Positions 1 to 12,620 of a stretch of DNA of 60,000 bases are shown in pieces; the first letter of the stretch is position 1, and the number at the start of each line of letters is the position of its first letter. The notes under the pieces are model-generated. The model was not told the origin of the DNA. It saw only the letters and a program-made list of their open reading frames with translations, and searched no databases. The position numbers and the translations under genes are program-made. Source of the stretch: Membranipora membranacea (taxonomy: Eukaryota; Bryozoa; Gymnolaemata; Cheilostomatida; Membraniporidae). The stretch spans positions 5,768,001-5,828,000 of the forward strand of contig OU612072.1 of NCBI GenBank assembly GCA_914767715.1, read 5' to 3'.

Positions 1-1581
1 ATCTTTAAAAACTTATTGAATTTCCATGTAACAGGGCAGGAAGAAATGTCGCCAGACTACAGGGTTATTTGCTCTGAATCTGTTCACTAGTTCTAAAGGA
101 ATAGTATCACAAAGTAGTATCCACTAAGCTTACAAACATGCTGCTGAGATGAAACATTGGATTCCACATAGAGCTGGATGATGATAACATTGAACACCAC
201 AGCAGAGCACTTTCACACAATGCGTGTATTATAAAATGTATAATCAAACACAGCGTTCTCATTTTCTGAGCATTATTTTTTTTATATAGATGTAACAATT
301 TGTGATATATTTCATAATTTGATTGAAATCTACCATGGGCATGGAAAATTTGGTGAAAATTTCCACCAAACCTTAGTCGCCAGCAGAGATATGGTTGAGG
401 AAAACCCAAATTTTCAAGAAATATTGTACCTTGGGTTATTTAATTATATCAAATCGACACAGAAGAAAACTTCAAATCTCTTCGACAAGTTTTCTAGGGT
501 GATTTTTATAATATGTAGTTGCAGGCCTACTGATCTCTCAGCATTACTTGATATTAAAGATTAACATACATAGCTATAGATTAGCTCGATCATGTCAAAA
601 TAAAGGTAACACAAATATAACAAATGTGACCTATGTGCGGCAATTTTAAAAACATATACCACAGTGATCTTGTTCACTTTTCCAACAATGGTCTTACCAT
701 GTGATTATCTTGGCAACTGGTTATTAGATTTTGTTTATTTTTTGTTATACACACAGAAACACCATATGCAGTATTGATTAATAAGGATTAATTGAAACCA
801 AATCAGTTGGAACTGGAAATGGCCATTATTTCTAAAACAGCTAGGTTAAAAAGACCTTCAGGGATTTGCTTGATATGATCTATCTAATAGTACAATCAAA
901 AGGGCCTTTGATCAGATTATCCGCACCAGAGATAATCCCAGCAACAGCATGTTATTCAGCTGCGTATGAAGTGAGGATGAGAACACTTGCGAAGACAAGT
1001 AACATACAGCTATAGCGGACCTAGCTGAATTTTAGGATGTAAGAACTACATAACTGTAACTCTCTTAGAAAAAGAGATATTCACGGATTAAATATGAATA
1101 AAAGAAGTTGGAGTATATGAGGCCTCAGTTCAGTCTGTGATAAATAAGGTACGGTTTGTTTACAACATTTTTATAGTTTCGATAAGGTTTCGGCTATACA
1201 ATTCACTGCAAAAGCTTCTGATTTAAGCCACCGACGACACGATGAGTTGAATAGTTTAATGAAATTCGGGATAGTTGTGTGTATTTTGTGAAATTAGTTT
1301 TAGCGTTAGCATTTTTGGCAATGTGCAGTTAGTTTGACAACCCAAGACAATCAATGCCAAGGCAACACTTAATCAAAGTAAATACTCTCAGGAATAAGGC
1401 TATGGTAATGGTTGTATATAGTTTGGTATATTGGACTACGTCCTGGGCTCGGATAACTCGCACACTAAATATGGCAATAAACACAGCGTAGAATATTGAC
1501 AATGAGGCGGCCAAGCAGTCAATCAGAGCATGAGTTTAACTTTTCAAGAAATAGCATGAACACTTCAAATACCTCTGAATA
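1..1581. other. gene-free stretch
   Basis: I see no supported gene here. Open frames are short (up to about 100 codons), lack recognisable domains and have no paired splice signals. The sequence is AT-rich and unremarkable. Confidence 0.5.
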
Positions 1582-1985
1582 AAGATTGTAAAAGCATTTC
1601 GGAAGAATAAATTTGAGCTGCTTTGTACATCGGTTCTAAGGGATTTTATCTCTCAGTTAGACAGACTCCCTCAACATAAACAAATGCAGGTTTCTGTCAT
1701 GATCAAAAAGAGAACATCTGTTATATTAAATCTAGTGTCTTCGGAAGCCTTAAAAGTGATGGTCTTTCAAACTCAAATTCCAGAAGATCCGCAGCATTAC
1801 ATCAACATAAAATCTTATATCAGCATGACATGGGGCATTGTGATTAATCTTGTAACACAAAAACATCATCTCCCTAAGTAAGGATGTTAATCAGTGTCAA
1901 ATATACTTCTGATCTGATTTGAGTCAGCCACTCACATTGTGTAAATCCTCACCTATCTCCGATCTGTGAATTGCAATTTGATTAG
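1582..1985 (+). repeat. dispersed direct repeat, copy A
   Basis: This roughly 400 bp segment recurs about 1 kb downstream at 2626-3033 in the same orientation. Matching blocks include the opening (gattgtaa, gagct, ctttgtacatc), the middle (atcaacataaaatcttatat) and the end (cttctgatctgatttgagt, then cacctatctccg and ctctgtgaattgcaatttgatt). Small indels separate the blocks. No long ORF is shared, so this looks like a non-coding duplication or two copies of an unknown repeat. Confidence 0.75.
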
Positions 1986-2625
1986 AATAATTGTGGCATT
2001 GTGTCCAAACACAAAAACAGGCTTTGTGTTTCCAAAGACCAAATCATATGTCGGAGATGTAGAACATCTTAAACAGCCAGAACATTTCCCAATGAGGAAA
2101 TTTTGTGTGAGACAGTTCTGATTTCATTTTTAACTGTTTTCTTCGATAACTTAATAGTAACTATTAAACAAGATGGTGCTGATAGTTTGAATAACTTGAA
2201 AAAAGTGGATAGAAAACTCTGGCAGGAAAAATGTTTCTCCATAACAGACTTAAATTGTTCCCAGCGCTTTTAGTAAGGGTTGTTACTCTTCCCCTTGCCA
2301 TAAGAGACCTGATATAAAAAAAGAAGGTTGGAAATGCATCAGTTGGCCATCGAAGAGATCACGATATGATTATTGCCCAGTCATCTACACTATAATAATT
2401 AGTGGTATCACTCTTGTTTGTTTCATTCCTTTGTATGTTTCTAGGAGTATATTTCAAGTGCCTAGATTGATCACAAACCCTTTCCAACTTTTACATAATG
2501 ATGTATACAGGTTTTTGAATGTTATGATCTACATGAGCTTTACTGTCTGATCAAGTTATACATGAGATAAACTGCCTGATAAATAGCTTTAACACTAAAT
2601 TACTTAGATGCTTATGAGTTAATGA

Positions 2626-3033
2626 TTGTAAGAGCAATTTGGAAATATTAATTCGAGCTACTTTGTACATCAGTTCTAATTGTGCTTATCTCTCAGTATG
2701 ACAGACTGCTTTCAAAATCAACAAAATCAAGGTCTCTGCCATCATTATGAAAAGAAAATCTGTAATATTTACTCTTTAGAAGCCCTAAAATGTCTATACC
2801 CAATTAATTGATCGTTTTTCAACTCAAATTTCAAATTATGCTCACCATGACATCAACATAAAATCTTATATAAGCATGATATGACACAGTGTGATTAACC
2901 TTGTAGCACAAAAGGATCATCTCCCTAAAGGATGTCTATAAGGTTCAACAATACTTCTGATCTGATTTGAGTCTGAAACTCACTTTGTGTAATTCCTCAC
3001 CTATCTCCGCTCTGTGAATTGCAATTTGATTGG
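2626..3033 (+). repeat. dispersed direct repeat, copy B
   Basis: Second copy of the 1582-1985 segment, diverged by substitutions and indels. The 640 bp between the copies holds nothing I can identify. Confidence 0.75.
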
Positions 3034-4120
3034 AAACCCGAACAGTTTCCCAAAAAGAAATGCAGTGAGGTAAAGATCTGATTGCATTTTTAATTATTTG
3101 CCTTGATAATTTTTATGTAAAAGGCTGGCCAAATAAATTCTGTGAAATATTTCCTTTGGTCACAAGATTTCATCTCCTATTACCATGTTTTAAACGTGAA
3201 ATTTGCTTTGCAGATTGATTGCAAATTTATGATTACATTTGTTCATTCCGTTTATGTATTTCTAAAATGACAAATATTGTTGAATATTGATTAGATGAGG
3301 TCTACATTATCTTTATTTTCTTGTAGTCAGTATAATAATATAATTTACAGCCAAAAATGAGTCACATATGTAAAATGTATATAGTTTGTCATAAAATTCT
3401 GTGCTAGCCACACAATGTCAGCTACTATAAGGTCACCTCTAATCTTACTCTCTAAACTCAACTCCAACCATGTAAATCGCATCCCCAAATTATCGAACTA
3501 AGATTTAGCCGACATTTTGCCCTCTAGGATTAATGGATAATTGTGCCATAAATTTGAATGCTATTATCCATTAAACTCCTGAGCGAATATAACAACATGT
3601 TATTTCTTTTTTCTCATTTTATCTTCATGCTGAGGCAACTCATATTCATTTTCGTAGGCACATCATGATATCCACTAATGGTAGATCTGGAACTAATGTG
3701 CTGTCTTGTCTTGTGGGGGGGGGGGGAGAGAATGAGATAGATGGTGGAATGATTCAGTCAGAAAACAGGCGATACCCATTGTATTCAGAGGCCCCGGAAA
3801 AACTTGATCTAGCATATGTTGGTAGTTAATCCGTCAGACAATTGTGTATAGTCAGCCAGATCCTTTACCTAAATGCAAAGTTGCGTTTGAAGGTTTTGAT
3901 AATGTTTCTTATTTGCGTGTATACTTTTAATTTTTGAGTAATTTGGTATTAAGGACAGGATGACTCGTCAGCGATGTTCAAGTTGTTTAAGTGTGACCAT
4001 GATCTGTGATACTAATTACAACATATCACAGAAATAGCTTTTAGAGTTCCGGAAGGACTTTGGATATTGGACTAGATATTTTCAGTGATAATTTTTGTGT
4101 TTGTACATTATTTTAGGTTG
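3034..4120. other. gene-free stretch with a poly-G tract
   Basis: No gene is supported. The one notable feature is an uninterrupted run of 12 G at 3715-3726. Similar mononucleotide runs occur at 10278-10291 (G) and 23197-23211 (C). Confidence 0.6.
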
Positions 4121-4124
4121 AACT

Positions 4125-5300
4125 CCTCAACTTTTGATTTTTTGTTTAAGGACTGTTTGATCAATAGTGGGTAGGTTTCAGGATCAAAGGTATCAAACAC
4201 ACCTCCAAGGTTGACAAGCACATCCGCACGCTCGTTACCATAGATCCCAGAGTGGGCAGGGAACCAGATAAGAGTGATGGAGTTGCTCTACTCAATGGGC
4301 TTTAAGTTCTGTATGCAGTCGCATTTAATTGTCATTTTACCTTCAAGGTTTTAGAGAGACTAGAGTGAAGAGAGACAAATTGTGAGCATGGCTATTATTT
4401 TTATTCCTTGAACATTCAAGAACAATGGCAACTATTCATATTCCAGTAATCTCAGCTTGTGTTATTTTGGCATTTTGTGTTAGTAGAATTGTGATCTCAA
4501 CATCAGTACAAACCATCTGATTTTGTTTGTGTTTGTTGGATGAATATACCAGTTCCAACACCAAGGTCTATAAGATGAACCATCAGTGAAGAGAAATACC
4601 CAAGTCTTGATTGATCGATTGTATTACAATCACTAACTGTAAAAGTTGCGAGGAAAAGGAAGCGGAACAGTTTTGACTTTTTTCTCTCGTTGGGAATGAA
4701 AACTCAATATTTGTACGGCAAAATAAAGTAAAATAGTGTTTGTGATCATTAGGTCAGTGAATGAGATCAGGCATCTGATTGACAATATTGGTGTGCTTAC
4801 ATGTGTTTCAACTTAGGAGCATGTTGCTATGAACCAGGCGGGTTCATAGCAGCCTGCTTCGTTTTGATTTCAAGGGGTAATCCTGGTGTCGCTTTGAAAG
4901 CACCAGTTGCCAGTAAATGAGCAGATCTGTTTTTTCTGGCAATCTTGGCTGACCATGAGAATTTTTGTACTGCTCCCCCCAAACCACAGCACCATCAAGA
5001 AAGATAGGCTGTACTATTGATGAAAGCATCCATAAAATCTGCTTCAGGTCCCATGATTTATACGTTGTATTTTTGCACATCCATATAATAGACTGAGCTT
5101 TTTGTGATTTTTTCGGCCAATTGGTGTGACCGTATCAATATTTGGTCAATATTTATACCAATGTACTTAACATGTCTTTGGTAATCAATCGGATCCTCGA
5201 AGTGATTTTAGGAAGCGAGTATTTTGTTTTCTTTGTTACCGATTTTCTATGATTCCAAGAGCAAATTGAGTAACTTCTGCTGAGATTGTTGGCACATGGT
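4125..5300 (-). pseudogene. decayed non-LTR retrotransposon, RT thumb and RNase H
   Basis: Read on the minus strand, this is the 3' part of a LINE pol gene. Near 5200-4850 the translation resembles the end of a reverse transcriptase: YIGINID, then a segment ending in IVQPIFLDGAVVWGEQY, as in LINE thumb regions. Around 4290-4150 it gives ITLIWFPAHSGIYGNERADVL, the classic end of a LINE RNase H domain (HSGxxGNExAD). Frameshifts and stops break the frame, so it is a fossil. An RNase H after the RT is typical of I, R1, LOA and related clades, but I cannot place the clade from this fragment. A perfect 10-bp hairpin (4826-4850) lies within it. Confidence 0.72.
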
Positions 5301-7615
5301 TGATCACCGGAATATCCCAAGGTTATGAGTTCATCAAAAGATCACAAAGAGGTTGGAGAGGATTCCTACTAGAGGACTACCCTTGTTGATTGATCCGCAC
5401 TTTGATTTCCCTTGAAGGGAGACAGAGATGTAGCTGGTTTTGAGCAAGGATGTTATGAGCTGAACAATGAACTTTGGAAATTTGTGATTCTTCAATGTAT
5501 TCTGAATGGATGTAGATGTTTTGTGATTAACAGCTCCCTCTTTATCTAGAAATATTTGTTTCAGATATAGGGTTAATTCAGAAAACGAAAGAAAGTTGTT
5601 CCCTTAAAACTGAGAGGCTACCATAGACTTAAAGTAGCCGACAACCCTGACACCACTAAAAACGAATCAAGACGCACTTAACTTTCACCAGTAGGAAACA
5701 TACTCAACAATGAAAATACAAGGTATAAGATTTGGTTCTGCACCACAGGACAGTCAGCAGCCCCTCAACCCCATGGCTGCTATAAACTGAATCAATTTGA
5801 GAACCTATGTCTCATTTATGATCTTGAAGAAAATGTGTTATTTTTGTGAAAGCAATAATATTGTTTTGTAGATCATTTTGTTGCTGAATTCACTGTGTAT
5901 GTATTGAGATGACAATAACAAAAGATAACTGCCTCAATTCTAGAAATAAATTATTTTATACATAAATTTTTTCAAATAATATTTGTGTTGAAAGTATGGT
6001 TATTTGTGTTATTGTAACAAAGCGGTGGAAGAGAGTTTGCAATTTGAATAATGTAAACTTTCAAATTTGATATTTATTGTTTACATCCAAATTTAGAAGG
6101 AGTACCATCATTACGCATCAGATATCAAAATATAACTTGTGGTTGTCTGCAATGTTAATAATAAATATACAGAGACATGACACTCTATCGAGCATTAGCA
6201 TTGCTGCATTTATTTGCAGGCAATGTAACAATATTGAAAGGTGTATTAGCATTGGTTTTATCATTTACATGCAGCTCATATGCCAAGTTTTTGATGATAA
6301 CTCAATCAATTTTATTCGGATCTTGAGTTTGAAAATAACATTAGATTAGGCAGATTAAATGAACAGTTTGATGCAAATTTTAGGCAAAAACATTTCATTA
6401 AAGGAGAAATAACGTCCAGTTGATAGCAAAATGCTGCTGATTGTGAAGCAGTTTTCTAACTCGAAATTCAATCAAAATTGATCGAGTTACCAACAAAAAT
6501 CCTGGATTGTAGACAGTAAATTAATGATAGCATCATTGCTTATTACAGCTTCCAATGTCGTCATGTCGCCAACAATTAAGGGCCTCACTTTAGCTGTTTT
6601 CAAATATTCAGATAGAATGTGTTGAAGTTTTAAGATGGTTGTAGATGTAAAAGGACAATCAATTTTAGCTAGTTACCAGTAAATTGTAGTCAGTGTAAGT
6701 AGCTATTACAGTTAAATTACATTTCTGATTACATTTTTTGATCGATGGAAAAAAAACATTTGATGATAAATTACAAATTTACACAAAACATGGGACACAT
6801 TACTTTTTAATTTTAATTTTTTGTTTATTTATTCTGCTGAAAACATCCCATTCCAGCGATCAGTATTTGAAACGAGTTCTGTAGTTCTCTATTCATCACA
6901 TATTGGCTGTATAATAATGATGATTTTGAGAGCTTGGTTTGGTTTAATTATTTGTTACACAATTTATACAGCTTACAATACATTACCATAGACAAACAGG
7001 AAATGGAAACTGTAGAGGAGAAAAAAAATAAAACGATGTGAGGATCACCTTTTTACACAGGTTTGAAAAAAAAACTAAATTCAACTCCTCACATCAAGAC
7101 ACCCAGTTTGGTTTAAATGAACTTTAGTCTCTGCTATCCAGCACTCAAGGCACAATATCATGTCATGTCTCAACTAGTTAAAGTAAACTCAGGCTGATTT
7201 CTAGTGGCATTATAGCGAATATTATGGTCAATTTATCTCATTAGGAGAGATAAGGCTTACCCATTTGTTTATTTTACTCCTATGCTGTTATTATACTGGG
7301 AGGTTAAGTGTTTATTCCATTCGGATATTGTGATTCTCGTTCGTCTTGGTAATGAAGACTTGTTGGCCTGCTTGAATGAAAACTCTTGGGTATTTTGATT
7401 TTGTTGTTTCATGACATTCTTCTCTTAAAGTAAGGAGCAATTAGCAGGCCCTCTATATGAAAAACACTTAAGAAATGTGCCGTTGGAGGAAAATGGAATA
7501 TAATGATTGATATTAAATCCCAAACACAGTAGCTCACAACTGTGTGCGGGATTTCACTTTGATCATCAATTATCAATTTTCTTCCACAAGTACAGGCCAC
7601 TTTGGCCTATCATCA
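5301..7615. other. gene-free stretch
   Basis: No gene is supported. It is AT-rich intergenic sequence with short homopolymer runs. The part near 5300-5550 may be the upstream continuation of the LINE remnant but is too decayed to read. Confidence 0.5.
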
Positions 7616-7617
7616 AA

Positions 7618-7689
7618 ATGATATTTGAGTGTACCGGCCTGAAGTTTTTGATTATTCTAACTGCCATCTTTATGGTTATGTGGATAGGT
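7618..7689 (+). other. possible orphan signal-peptide exon
   Basis: An ATG opens a short hydrophobic segment (MIFECTGLKF, then LIILTAIFMVMWI) that resembles a signal peptide. It ends at a G followed by GTACTG, a possible phase-1 donor, the same phase as the other signal-peptide exons here. I find no partner exon: splicing onward into gene 0 would not keep its frame. It could be a relic or chance. Confidence 0.25.
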
Positions 7690-7879
7690 ACTGTTTTACC
7701 TAGCGCTTGTTTATTTGTTGTTCAACGTAAGTTTGATGGTACTCATCCAACAATATGAGAATGCTATGAACTTTTATATTCTACATACCATTACCACATC
7801 ACTTTATCATCATTTATCATGTTCAAATATTTACAGGAAATAAATAATCCTGGGTTATTAGTCACGAAGCATTGGACCC

Positions 7880-7890
7880 AATATATATAG
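7880..7890 (+). promoter_or_regulatory. possible TATA box of gene 0
   Basis: The sequence aatatatatag lies about 40 bp before the gene 0 start codon at 7927. If it is a core promoter, the 5' UTR is very short. The assignment rests on position and composition only. Confidence 0.3.
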
Positions 7891-7926
7891 GTTTTCTTAG
7901 TCTCTCTCAAGAGATTGAAGACAGAG

Positions 7927-9804
7927 ATGGAGAGAATAGGTCTCATAATAACCATGATGATAGTTTGTCAGGGAGTAACTGGTGCAACAAATAAATTGGC
8001 TTTTTTTGAAGTTTTTGCATTTGACAACGCACCACAAGAATCAAGGTTCACAGCGTCAGGAATCGGGTGCGCAATAGCTTGCCTTGTCAGTTCAGAATGT
8101 CAGGGATTCAGGTACGCATCGCAGTTGGATGAAACATATACAAATTGTTTCATGTACAATTGGTTGACCCCTGGTGGAGGAGATGTAGGAGCGTTTGCCA
8201 CTAGAACATCTGGAAACAAGACGATTGCCCTGATATTAGGTGAGCATGTTAAATTTTCTTCTAAAAACTCTAAATTTTTAAACTATATTGCTTTGTAATA
8301 TTTAATAGACGGTCTTCTGAGCTCTGATTTAGGCCTCGATTCGGAGTTGTCCTCTCTCCAGTTTGGAACTTTTAACCCAAGCCGCATAGGAAAAACATGC
8401 TGAAAAGAGGGTTCTCTTGAAAACCGCTTATAATAGGATAAAAATTATTTTTGATTCAGAATCTGCAACATTGAAAACTCATATGGACCTAGTTTGGAAA
8501 ATAATTTTAATAATTGGATAGTCAATTATAGCATTTTCTGCCTGTTTTGCAGACAATTTGGCAGAAATTTTCATGAGTTTCGTCACTAAAATTAAGATTC
8601 ATCAACATTCAAGCCTCCAATGACATCTCACAGGGTTTTAAATGGTGCAGACTCTGAATCAAAAATCATTTTTATCCTATCATAAGCCGTTTTCAAGATA
8701 ACCCTCTTTAAGCAGGTTTTTCCTATGCGGTGTGGGTTAAAAGTACCGTACTGGAGAGAGGACAACTCCGAATTGAGGCATAAATAAGAGCTCAAAAAAC
8801 TGTCTATTTATTATTCACTGAGGAAAATTTTTTAAATATTAATTGATCATAATTAGCAGTGGGAATCGGGGAGGGTGATGTCTGTCTGCAACTGATGCAA
8901 GCTCAGTACCACACAATACACAATTGCATTCATTCATCTTGATGCCATTAAATTCAGAAAAATCTGTTTCAGGTGAGAATGTGACTGCAGAGTTATCAAG
9001 TAGGCTAGGGTATTATTTTGGGCTGAATGCAATAGATGGGATCTATGATGAGAACTCACTCGCTCACACTCTAGAAGAAACCTCTCCATGGCTAGAGATC
9101 AATCTGGAGAAGCCAGTTTTGGTTAGAGGAGTAAAAATCTGGAATCGTGATAGCGATCAAGGTATTTGGAAATTTCTTTAATGGAATGTGACATATGATA
9201 TTGCTACAATTTAAATGTTGTGAGTCGCATCGTATTTTCTATCACGAATTAAAAATAAGATTTTCTTTAGAAATGTATCCTAGTGCACCCTCTGATGGTG
9301 CTTATTGACCTCACCCAAGATAGGTTCCGGGAAAACTTTCTGTGAATGGCATGCTGATTCAATAGTGAATTAAGTGGTCAGCAAAGTTCACTTCAAATTG
9401 TGAAGTCTGGTAACTGAAGAAATAAAAACATAGTCATATCAAACATGCCATTTAGATGCTAAGATAACAAAGTTTATGTTTTTTTTTATCCAGACCATAT
9501 GAATTCTTAAGAATTTGATTAATTTTGGTTCTACTAAAAAACTTTTCTTTCAAATTATTCAACAATTCTATATATAGCTGTTGCACTGAGACTACGGAAT
9601 GTGTTGATATCAGTAGCTATGACCAGGGATGATGAGGGATTCGGAGAGCGTCTTGTTGAATCAGCATGCTCATATTCTCCAGGAGGTCAGCCTGCAGTAC
9701 ATCTACATCTCTGTTATAAAGCCATTAATGGTAAATATGTGAGAATCACTGGTGTTAATGTAAACAATTGTCTGAATTTGCGGGAGGCCGAGGTCCATGT
9801 GTAG
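7927..9804 (+). CDS. secreted PAN/apple plus F5/8C (fucolectin-like) protein
   Basis: Three exons (7927-8239, 8973-9161, 9578-9804) join in frame through phase-1 GT-AG introns to give 242 residues. Residues 1-19 (MERIGLIITMMIVCQGVTG) form a signal peptide. Residues about 20-104 resemble a PAN/apple domain, with paired cysteines and the run CQGFRYAS. Exons 2 and 3 form an F5/8C domain of the fucolectin type: NVTAELSS at its start, WLEINLEKPVLVRGVKIWNR in the core, and GKYVRITG followed by LREAEVHV at the end. There is no membrane segment, so the product is predicted to be secreted and to bind sugars or a cell-surface ligand. An upstream TTG in the same frame is not used as start because the ATG at 7927 gives a clean signal peptide. 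A foldback element sits in intron 1. It is the only plus-strand gene and shares the F5/8C fold with the receptor cluster. The ligand is unknown. Confidence 0.85.
8303..8812. mobile_element. foldback (MITE-like) element in gene 0 intron 1
   Basis: Long inverted arms of about 160 bp (8304-8464 and 8652-8808) flank a roughly 190 bp centre. Matching blocks include AATAGAC at the tips, then TTCGGAGTTGTCCTCTCTCC, then CGCATAGGAAAAAC and GATTCAGA on each arm. There is no ORF, so it is a non-autonomous element. The flanks are AT-rich and I cannot fix a target-site duplication. Confidence 0.8.
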
Positions 9805-9840
9805 AAAAAAGGATGAAACATTATACTCAATTTAACTCAT

Positions 9841-9846
9841 ATTAAA
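9841..9846 (+). terminator. possible polyadenylation signal of gene 0
   Basis: ATTAAA, the common variant of AATAAA, lies about 37 nt past the gene 0 stop codon. Confidence 0.4.
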
Positions 9847-10712
9847 TTAAGTCTTTAGGGTGATCATGATAATTATGTTTGTTTAATTTACAACATTCAC
9901 AACATTCCTTTTACAATTTAGACATTATTGTAATCATAGATGTTGTCAGTGTCAGTTGTTGGATGTTGTCATGATAAATAATATGATTATGGAATGAATA
10001 CCTGAAACCTTAATATTGAAGTGCTGATCATACAGGGCCATACTGACCTAAGATTAAAGAGTGCTCAAATTTCATTCAACAACATAATGATAAATATTTT
10101 ACGCTGTTGTTACTTTCATCCAATCTGATCAATATGTTTTGTTGTCATAGAATATAATCAATATTTACCAGCAAATGTAATTTGATGAATTAATTGTTGT
10201 GTAAATGCTGTGCAAAGATTCATTTGGATTATCTTTTATTATCTTGTTACCTTATCGATTGGAGTTTTGTCATGGGTGGGGGGGGGGGGGGATTGGGTCA
10301 GGGTTGTTTCTTTCTTTGTTTGTTTATTTAATCTAAGGGATAAACAAGGGACTTGCCTGTTCAAGTGAGAAAAAGGAGATAAACCCTTTGATCACCCCAC
10401 TATCGCACCATCATCATATCTAAATTTCATGGAAGGTTCGGTGCAAACAAGGTCCCTCTGGCTCCCCTTAGTCTGATATTTAGATATCGATTTTGATTGA
10501 TCAATGGTTGAATTGAGAATCAATTAAGGTAATCTGACTGGATTGTTCTAGCCGGTGTTTACCAATGAAGAAAACTCTTTTTGTTCTTTTTTCTTGATCA
10601 GCGCCCACTACCACATGGAGATGTTGTAAAATCTCTGCCTAAAACAAGAAGTTTGACAATAAAAGATGTCAAAGTTAGCTAGCATCAAAGCAGCCTATCT
10701 GTAGCCTTTACC
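9847..10712. other. gene-free stretch with a poly-G tract
   Basis: No gene is supported. A run of 14 G lies at 10278-10291. Confidence 0.5.
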
Positions 10713-10773
10713 ATGGCATTTTGTTATGGTTTTTTCATATCAGTGAGCTGCTGTTTCTCGCTTATTTTACCTG
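10713..10773 (+). other. possible orphan signal-peptide exon
   Basis: ATG starts MAFCYGFFISVSCCFSLILP, a clear signal-peptide-like sequence, and the segment ends with G before GTAATA. The phase (1) matches the first exons of genes 0-3. I find no downstream lectin or FN3 exon before the LINE fragment at 11.6 kb. Either the rest was lost or disrupted by retroelements, or the resemblance is chance. Confidence 0.35.
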
Positions 10774-11569
10774 GTAATATGTTGATTTCCAACTGGCCAA
10801 CGCTCAACAAAAATTCACTGCTGAAAATTATTATCCGATGGCTTTACTTTCATTGGATAAAGATTAAGAGAGGGATGTTAGTCGGTTCAACATATTTGGT
10901 TGAATATAGTCATTCTGCCATTCAGCCAACATTACGTTTGCACCCCATAAACACTAAACTTTCAGCAGCAATTGTGATAAAAATATAAAAGTTGCATTTT
11001 CATATTTGACAATTTCAGCCGCTTCATCCTGGTTCAACGTAAGTTGTTGTGAGTGCATGGTTTATTGTAACTAATATACTATATATACAAAATATGTTGT
11101 CTTCTGCAAATTTCGAACAACGTTTTTGGTTCGCAACTAGCAAAGAGATGTTTTCTAGTCAGGGAGAAAAAAATGTTTAACTGTTTATCTTGTTTTACCC
11201 TGATGCATAGATATCGAAGACCTTTTGCATTTCTATTGTCTGATGTTGGTGACTGATTTCCTACCGAGAAAATAACCGTTACTTTTGGTTTAGATGAGGA
11301 GTTAATATGGAAGGACACGACTCCGAAAGTTTTGTTGTTCTATCACAAGTAGGGTTCTGGTGAATATATCGACTAATCTTGCATAATATAAAAAAAAATG
11401 TAAGATTTGCAATGCTCATATTTTGTCTGATACCATTTGACGGTTTATTTCGCATATTCAAAAAAATGACTATGAAACCTCCACCTCATGTACACACTGG
11501 AGAAGAAAATATGCAATTTAACTGTGAGTTATCAATAGAGGAGCAGTTACAATATAAATGGTCTCCATG

Positions 11570-12620
11570 GACTTAATAATAATCCTAGACAGAACACTAT
11601 TGGCTCTTCCTATAGCCCTGATCATTAACGAATGCTAAAAGGAATTAATATTCCCTGACTGCCTAAAACAGCCCTGGTCAAACCACTGTTTAAGAAGGGC
11701 GATTAAACAGACCCTTGCAACTACAGACCAATTTCCAGTCTGCCAATTATATCAAAGGTGTTTGAGCTAGATATGAAAAATCAAATTATGACCTTTATCG
11801 AAACACATGGAATACTCTCAGATCGACAATTCGGTTTTCGTAAGCACCATTCCAGTGAACAGTTACCACTTTCTCTTTTACAAAACTGGAGAAAAACGCT
11901 AGACAACCCTCAACCAAATTTAATTGGTGCGCTCTCTTTGGACTTACGTAAAGCATTTGACAACATAAACCACGGACAACTCATCCCCACTCTAAAGCGA
12001 CTAAATTTTGCAGAGTCAACAACAAAATTATTTACATCTTATCTTTCACATCGAACCCAAAACATGAAAGTTGACGATGATCAGTCCAGTGCACTACCGA
12101 TTACATGTACCCCGATGAAGTGTTCTTGGTCCAACCTTATTCAATCTTGCTATCATAGATCTCCTTAACAAGAATAAAACTGCATGCGCTTACACTGATG
12201 ACACCATTATTTACTGCACAGCAACGGATATCCCTACCTTAATGGATAAATCGGAGTCATTGATGAGAGAAGTATCAATTGGTATTCAAATAATCTCCTT
12301 CAACTCAACTTATCCAAAACCCAATTCTGTATTTTTTCAAATAGAAAAGTAGAAGAGTTTAACCAAATCAAAACAAACAATTTGAAAATAGAATCCAAGC
12401 ATTATCTCCATCTTCTTTGAGTTATTCTTGATTCAGAACTTAGTTTAAACCCTCAGGCTAATGCCACCGCCTCTAAAGCAAACAAAATGGTCCACTTGTT
12501 ACCAAAACTCAAAAAATGAATGACAGTACAAATCACTGATCAGACATATAGTAGAATACTGCTTATCATTGTACCTCGACGGTTTAGCAGTACCAATGCA
12601 TGAACTGATCATGCCTATAT
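11570..12620 (+). pseudogene. broken LINE reverse transcriptase
   Basis: The region translates with interruptions as a LINE RT. LVKPLFKKGD and CNYRPISSLPIISKVFE come first (about 11670-11770). GILSDRQFGFRKHHSSEQL and SLDLRKAFDNINHGQL follow in an open frame at 11758-12168. Then come SVLGPTLFN and YTDDTIIY, the catalytic box, in another frame. Stop codons and at least one frameshift near 12110 show it is dead. Endonuclease and ORF1 parts are absent, so it is a 5'-truncated copy, as is usual for LINEs. Confidence 0.85.

Noticed and set aside
11379-11576. Plus-strand open frame of 65 codons before the LINE RT
   Set aside because: It has no domain, no splice partner and an ordinary composition. 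It does not match LINE motifs.
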